Shown here piece by piece: positions 57,301 through 64,000 of a stretch of 64,000 bases of DNA. The stretch comes from Lepisosteus oculatus (Eukaryota > Chordata > Actinopteri > Semionotiformes > Lepisosteidae). How positions within the stretch are numbered: the first letter of the stretch is position 1; the number at the start of each line of letters is the position of its first letter. A program made the translations under genes and the position numbers. The stretch covers positions 39,937,148 to 40,001,147 of the forward strand of contig NC_090706.1 in NCBI RefSeq assembly GCF_040954835.1, read 5' to 3'. The notes below the pieces were generated by a model. That model did not search any database and was not told where the DNA came from. It saw nothing but the letters and a program-made list of their open reading frames with translations.

Positions 57301-60300
57301 CTCCTGGAAATATTCCTGAAAAATGTTAAAGGTTCTAATGGTGCAGAAGTATGGGATAGCATGGATTTTCCATTATTGGCTGTTAAAGCTTATTTTGCTT
57401 TCAGACCACTGAACATTACCACTCTCCAGAGCAGATGAAACATTGTCCTGTGCTGTCCAAAGTTGCAGACCATATAGTGATTGATAATCTGTGGAAATCA
57501 TAAACTATATGTAACTCTATATACTCGTGGTACTGAGTGTCAAAGGAATTTTAAGCCAAACCTGTCCTGCCTTGTTCAAAGAGCAGAATAGTCTGTATTA
57601 TGTACATTGTCAGCTTTTTGCTTGACAGTTAGACCAGGCTAGAGATTTAGTTGTTTGTTGTATTTAGTGTTCAGCCTGTCTGAGTTTGGTTGGCTCTGAA
57701 AGTCTGGCATGTGAAGACGGCACTGTATGATGCTTGTAGATTTGCACGAGATAGCAAAAAATAAAAACAGGAAGACATGGTTTTCAAAATGGCTGGTCCC
57801 TTTCAAGGTGTTGTTTCAGGATGGTGAAGGCTACACCCCTTCACATGGAGTTCTCATCCTGAAAGCGGAGGTTTTGGCCAACTTTCTGCGATCTAAGTGC
57901 ACAGAGAAGAGAGCATCTCCATCTGTCTCGTTCTTGCTCCGAGCCCGGGTTAGGATGCAGGAAAGGAAGGGAAACTGAACACGTAAATGCTTCCCTCCCC
58001 CCTCCTTGGAGACCCAGAGAGACTTCATCAGCCCAGCTCCTGCCTGGGAGCGTACTGTATGATGTCCTGCGAATACGAATTACATCGGTACTCCGAGGCT
58101 GAAAGCCTCACCAAAGCGGTATTGGAACCAGTTTGTTTTTGCTCATTTTTAAAGCCTTTTGTTACAATCCGAGTTTTGGCAAGCTGCTTGAGTAGGGGCT
58201 GTGACAGCATCGGGCGTTCAGTCTCCAGATAGATTTTGGGATTGCCATTTAACGATTGTGTAGGGTCACTGGTGCCTCCCTCGCACGGGCAAAGGAGAAC
58301 CGATGCCAGCAGACCTCTGCTGTGGAAGCAGTGCAGACAGGGGGTCCGATGGAAGGCTGGACGTGGTTCTGTCATCTGACCGGGCGCTGGGATCACCAGC
58401 CACCGTTGCGTGGGGAACGGAGGAAGGACTGGCCCACTCGGGATCTGTTCAGCGTTTGGCGTCTCTTGCCCGGTTGTAGGAGTGGAGTCTCTAATTAAAC
58501 AGCTGCCTCTGGACTGGCGCGTCCGCCCTGCACTGCGAGCTGGTGGGTGAAGGCCAAGCCCAGCTCTCTGAACTGGATAGCTTGTCGTTGAGCTGCACTG
58601 CACTGGCACTGCCGACTCCCTCGTCGCCTTGAGCCGTTCAAATGAGCAGCCACTCTGCCGGATGTCTCGTTTTATTTATTCAGCATCGCAACGTGGCAGG
58701 ACGCGTGTTAGCCTTGTTGTTTTATAAAAATGTCAGAACAATTTCATTACAACTTGAGCTCCACGCATCTTTTGTTTCTCTTATGCCAGAAGGAATATCT
58801 CTCCACATTTTTATTTAATAACAAAAACGGCATGTATTGTGTGAGAAATGATGTTTATGCTGTGGCCATTCTGGGATTTGGAGGGCTCCAGCATAGACAA
58901 CAATGAGCCACGGTGATGCAACACCAAGCACAAAATAGAGCAGACCTAAACTATTGAAGTACGCATTGCTTGGTCTCACGTTATGTGTTATGTGGTTGTT
59001 TTTATATCATGTGCTTCTGTGCAGCAGACACATGCAGTGGTGTCACTTTCTTTCTATTGCCTTGTGTTTGCAGTTTGCTTTTAATCAGAATATCTTGGAT
59101 TGGAGGGGGGATTAAAGAAGATTGACAGAATGAAGAGGGATGTATTTTCTTTCCTGTCACTCAGAGGTGTCTGAAGTGAAAATACGTGGCTTCAGTTCAT
59201 GGAAACCCGAAGGCTTCCCTGGTTTTTGTGAGCTCTGATGTTAATTACTAGGAAAAGAAGTTGAATCGCCTGTTTTTTTTTTTAGTTCTTAAAAAAGTGA
59301 AAGATACTGTACCTGTACTGCTGTTGAGGCTTGGCAATCTTATCCATGACTGGCTTCCAGAGTGCCATGTCTTGTATCGACTCTAGTAATGCCAAAGGCA
59401 AGCTTGCATCACATAAAGAATTAGCAAGCGAAATGGAAATGTGATAATACTATTATGCAACCTTGCCTTTTTCGGCATGAGAGGCTTTGAAGCCGTGAGC
59501 ACAGAAAGAGAGCTATGAATTTAAAAAGCATACTACTGACCTACAAATGGATAAAAGACATTTCCAGCAATAGAAATCTGTAGTTTTTGATTCTGAAGGA
59601 AACTTCTTGGCAGGTTCCATTTTTGGTAGGTTCTGTGCAAACGTGCTTTCTGTTTCCCCCTTGAGCATGAGCGGCCGGGTGAGTTCAGCGCAGGCAGAGT
59701 GGGCTTTGGAAAGCAGCGCTGCCGGAACAGTGTAGTCTGTCCTTCGGGGCTCCTCAGGGGAACAGCCAGTCCTGTCCAGCGCCCGGTAAGAGACCTAGAG
59801 AGCAGGGGTGGTGTAGTCCAGTCCAGTCCAGTCTACTCCAGTCTTCAGTGGCTGCGGGCATCACTGGTCTTTATTCCACCTCTGATCTTAATTCACTGAG
59901 CTAATTTGTTGGGCAAGGAGTCAGATTTGTCTGTTTGTGTTTTCAGGTCTCAATCAGTTGCTAATTGAAAGGGGCCTCTAAAACCAAGGAATCAGCCCAT
60001 CCAGGATTGCAGCCGCCCATCTGTGACCTTCAGTAGCAGAGAATGTTAACTGTTCATTTTAAATACGGAGACATTGAAGTCAGTAGCCCAGTGGTATGTG
60101 AACAGTATTTCAGGGTAGGCATGGCTTTCTTGGTTATTGCTCTGTGACAGAAGGGAAGCTGTAAATACTCTGAGGAACCCAGTGGGTCTTCCCAGGTCTT
60201 CGGACCGGCACACAAAAGTCGAGCCAAGAGTCACTTCTGATGCTTGCCATCCCTTCGCCAACCACAGGGGCGGCGGTGTTACAGGGGGGTTAGACCTGCA

Positions 60301-61239
60301 CATGGCCTGGCCTGGGGAGTACTGTGGTATTTAAATCACTCATGGTTGCTGTCATAGGCTCCTTTATTGTACAGAGTAACTCTTGTGGTCTTCCTAGACC
60401 AACTTCAATCCATTGCGATGAACCATTAAAGGATCAGTATATTTCCTGTCAGCAGGTTGTTCTTTGTTTAAGAGCTCATTGGAGTAGCATCCTTATTTGA
60501 AGATTTTAAAAGTCATGGTTACACTTCGAAAAGAAAAGACAGAGAAAATATAGTAATGATAATGTATAGGCTTTAGCATGTCTTACAAACAGGCTACTAC
60601 TTTTAAATTAAAGTCATCTGCTATGGGAACACTAGCTAATTAAATGAACTCTACTATGGGCTGAATGCAGCCCTATAAAACCATTGAGTGATTATAGAGC
60701 TTGATTGTAACCACACTTCCTGCAGGGGAATGCTGAAATCTGCAGAGTGTTCAGGCAGTAGGACACACTCACTCCGTGCACTAGTGTCAGCTGCTCATTT
60801 GTCAGCGGCATGATACAGATTGTGAAATGAAGCATTCCAAGGTCCTAGTCTGATCACAGGTCCTCCTCCGTATAACTGCAGGCTTTAACATCCTAACTTC
60901 CTATCTTCTTGGATGACTGCTTAAGCCCCGGGATTGTTTTAACTCAAACCTACCCTTCCACCTGCTGAATGGCTGTGTGTGTTTTAGAAGACCCAGCACT
61001 CATGTGATGCTGGCCTCTGTACTGCTGTGAGACAGCACTCTGTTCCACAGGCCATTGCTCAGAGCTCTTCTGGTACGTTCATTAAATGTCCTACTTGAGC
61101 CTTTTGGCACTGGGCGGCAACGTATCCTCCTTCAGTGATGTCAAGTGAAGTGAGAATAAATGACTCCCCCCTGGTGCTCCTCACCGATGCCCATTTATTT
61201 AGTAGAACCTAAAAACTAAACTGAGAGCAGGAGGCACTT

Positions 61240-61372
61240 CTTTAGCCCAAGCATTTTGGGAGTGTGGATCAAGCTACCCGGCCATGTTATTGGCTGTATG
61301 AGGTCTGTGGGTCACTTCACTACTTACTACAGCCTTGATGGGCCAAGTGGCCTCCTCTTGCTTAGAACATTT
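61240..61372 (+). mobile_element. MITE-like element, 3' portion
   Basis: GTGGATCAAGCTACCCGGCC and GATGGGCCAAGTGGCCTCCT, then CTTGCTTAGAACATTTCTTG, align with the end of the copy at 47.0 kb. Confidence 0.45.
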
Positions 61373-62671
61373 CTTGTGTAGCTATACATCGTGTATATAT
61401 ATAGTGCCTCTATGTTTGTGGCGAGGCCAGTTGTGGCCGTTCCTCGCTGTCTGAAGCGGCTGCTCTGTGCCGGCTCGCCGTGACCCCTTGCTCCTGAGTC
61501 AGTGCCACTGGAGCTGGTTTGGCACTTGTGTGTCTTGCCCAGCGTCTTCTAAAACCCTTCGCGCCGTTTGGCTTCATCCTGAAAACAGGCCTTTCGTCTT
61601 TTAAGGGAATGTTTATGAATGGCTTGCGTCAACCAGGATTACTCCTCCGAATGGAATTCCTCGTGGGCTTTGGGTGCCTGTGAATTGTGCGTCTGGCTGC
61701 CTCTGTTTTCAGAGCACTCGGAGCACTCATCCAGCAGGCATTTTCTCAGTCTTGTGCCCTCGCATCTGCGGACACAGCTCAAGGGAGACGCTACTTCAAA
61801 GAGCACTGTGGCTCGTGTATTTTTCTGTAGTTCTGAGTCCCGAGATGACAGCTGGAGTCCGGGCTCTGTCTTGAGCTGGGTACTGCTCAGCTCGTTGCAG
61901 GTTGGCCAGGGGCTCAGCGATCCGCCCTGTGACTTGCTCGGGGCCTGCAAGCGTGCTGCGATGTCGGGAGGGAGCTGGGTCAGTTCTCCGAGTTCCAGCT
62001 GCTCTGTTAGCACTGTGGAGTTTATATTGTGAAAGAGAGCTGATAAGGGACTGTGCATGCGCCCGAAGAGTGAACAGTAAAACAAATTTAAGACCCAGTT
62101 ACCTCGCCCCTGTTTCCCTTGATAGAAAAGGGACACGCTGTGGTTTTGGAACGCGAGAGATGCCTGTAGAGTCTGTTGGAGGTTTGGTACACGTTAGGCA
62201 TCCAAGAGCACTGGCACAAACGCAGCTCCCTGCCCTCAGTTGTTTTCCAGCTTGGCATCGATGAATCCAGTTTGCCCTTTTCAGCTCTTTGCAGAGTGTG
62301 CTTTTAGCTCTACTCTGTTAGCTCATTCCGTTCCTTCTGTTTGCAGCGAGTACATGCTCTTGTGGCAGGACAAACAGCTCCAAGTGTGTACTCCCTTCAA
62401 ATTTCTTGACGGTTTTATGCCTCTTCTTTGATATAGCACTATCCAGCCTTTCTGGATTTTACCATTATTGCATTTGCAGGATTTTTGGGTGCGGTTTTTC
62501 TGTGCATATATCGTACATTTACACTACTGCACTTTCTTTCCCCAGTGCATCATTCTTCATTAATGATCTGGGTTCTTCACTTTGCTTTTAGTCTGATGTC
62601 ACTGTGCTTTTCCCCACTTTTTATTTTGCTTTTACCAAGGTATTCCACAATTGTCTCGTTCACTAAAACTG

Positions 62672-62760
62672 CCAATAAGAGCATAAGAGATGTTACAAGC
62701 GAGAGGAGGCCATTCTGCCCACTTCCAGCAGCTAATGGATCCAGGGGTCAGAAGTCAGGG
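62672..62760 (+). mobile_element. MITE-like element, 5' end
   Basis: CATAAGAGATGTTACAAGCG and AGAGGAGGCCATTCTGCCCA mirror, in reverse complement, the ends at 47.23 and 61.34 kb. Only about 90 bases are recognisable. Confidence 0.45.
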
Positions 62761-64000
62761 CTTCAACTACATGGCCGCCTGTCTTGTCAGAAAATACATT
62801 TCTGGTAAAGCACACCAATAAAAACTCTCCCCTTCTACGGTGAACCCCCACTGTCTTTGAGCGATTTCTGTTATAGCTAAGATAACAAATGCACTGGCAT
62901 TTGCAAAAAAAATCTCTGGTGGAGAACAGGAATTTTGAAGAAAACTGCAGACCCTCAGCATAACCTTCCTTTGGAGCTGGTGGGGGGGGGTAGACACTTT
63001 ATTTCAATTACTCTCTCGCCCTCGTGTCCTCGCGAGATGCTCATGAGATATCAGCTGAGCTTTAGAAGACCAGCCCAGGCTGCTGCCTCTAAGTCGCATG
63101 GTTTTTCCATCCTGGTTGACTTCCAAAGCCAGTGTGGTTGTTTTTTTTTTAAATTACAAGCCTTCTCGATATGCAGGAATGAGTCCCTCCAATAAATCCC
63201 ATTACTCCGCTGTCGCTGATTGCTTTCCCAGAACTGGATGTGCCCACAGTGTGTGTTGGATCCTTCAAATTGTATGTATAATTATTTCTAAATGTGTTTT
63301 TAGTGAATTCTTTCCATTATTTCATGAACGTGTTGTGTGCAGCTTCTCTGTCTGATGCTCAGCTGGGCTGTTTAATGTGATGCACTGGTTTAAGTGGGTC
63401 CTGAAATCTTTTAACATCCGAAAACCAAGAAATGCTGCAGGGAACTGTACTGATGTGACACCAACAGAGCCAGCAGAGGTCATCCATTAGAAAAAGATCA
63501 ACCCCCTTTTTTTTGGTCCCCAGAAATGCTGGTATGCCTGAATAATAATAAGAAATGGCACTGTTTCTTCCTGTCCACAAAGCTCGATATCTTCAGTGCA
63601 CTACCGTCCAAAAAAACCCAAAGCTATTATATATAAGACCCGACAGGCAGATTTTGGTATCCTGGCTGTTCGTCAGAGCTGTGCCTGACAGTGCTGCTGT
63701 TGTGCGTTGCTGTCGTGTATCTTGCAGCTGGGTGTGGCTGAGGGAAAGCTGAAGGATTGACGAGCTAGAGTCAGCAAATCCTGCTCATTTGGCAGCAAAT
63801 TAATTCAGTCCCTCTGAAGGAAAGGGAGATGTGAGCTATGTACAGCAGAGAAAACTGAAAGTACAGTGAGCCTAGCGGAAGTGTGATCACTTGTCTGCAT
63901 CAGGCGATGAAGTCTTAGATATAAATGTGATTTTTTTTTCGGTTTCAAAGTGAATAACGACAACCATGTTGTGGCTGAAACAGTTGCACATTTTTACTGT

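Larger units (their letters stand above)
50954..64000 (+). other. Drebrin-like gene intron 1 (to window end)
   Basis: More than 13 kb contain no exon I recognise; the next ADF-H exon (expected ALFTYEG-like sequence) is absent. The stretch contains a GC/CpG-rich block (51.65-51.96 kb), a tRNA SINE (53.96 kb), a hammerhead-like word (56.05 kb) and MITE-like ends (61.25 and 62.67 kb). A small CCAGT tandem lies at about 59817-59840. Open frames such as 58028-58609 (minus) show no known domain. Confidence 0.5.

Noticed and set aside
58028-58609. 193-codon minus-strand open frame in the drebrin-like intron
   Set aside because: No domain, signal or splice support; likely chance in a moderately GC-rich stretch.
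61619-62136. Overlapping plus and minus open frames (137 and 165 codons)
   Set aside because: Neither gives a recognisable protein; they shadow each other and lack splice or homology support.

Overview
The window is vertebrate nuclear DNA: small exons with GT/AG splice signals, long introns, AATAAA signals and many dispersed SINE, LINE and DNA-transposon fragments. Abundant 5S-rRNA-headed and tRNA-headed SINEs and fish-like non-LTR retrotransposon pieces point to a ray-finned fish. Single-copy genes and the gene order suggest a non-teleost such as gar or bowfin. The species is an inference; no marker gene settles it.

Four protein genes are supported, all on the + strand. (1) 2-169 is the last 55 codons of a gene that looks like UIMC1 (RAP80). 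(2) 6945-15149 holds eight internal exons plus a terminal exon of a hexokinase. Exon lengths (163, 149, 120, 96, 100, 184, 156, 234) are exactly those of one vertebrate hexokinase half. In human, UIMC1 and HK3 are adjacent and in tandem, and several peptide stretches resemble the HK3 N-half, so I call it hk3. Unlike mammalian HK3 it stops after one hexokinase domain. No second half is seen, and the domain that remains keeps the catalytic motifs. (3) 21052-38917 is a complete ARID5-type gene, probably arid6. It has a 7-codon first exon, an N-terminal BAH-like region, an ARID DNA-binding domain split over four exons, and a large last exon with a duplicated SPLD..LK.RLG motif and CtBP-type motifs. 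A long 3' UTR probably runs to about 43.5 kb. (4) 50871-50953 is the first coding exon of a drebrin/drebrin-like gene. The rest lies beyond the window after an intron of more than 13 kb.

Layout: 170-6944 is intergenic sequence plus the unseen hk3 5' end. The hk3 introns carry an L1-type LINE remnant, a 40-bp minisatellite, a Rex1/Babar-type LINE remnant and a 5S SINE. 15.1-21.0 kb is intergenic with SINEs and a possible MITE. 21.0-43.5 kb is arid6. 43.5-50.8 kb is repeat-bearing intergenic DNA. 51-64 kb is drebrin-like intron 1 with scattered repeats and no exon I can support.

No operons, CRISPR arrays, bacterial genes or intact transposon ORFs are seen. The points most worth checking are the single-domain hexokinase at the HK3 locus, the arid6 gene with its C-terminal repeat and a possible 78-nt retained intron, and the minisatellite whose units carry splice-site-like motifs.
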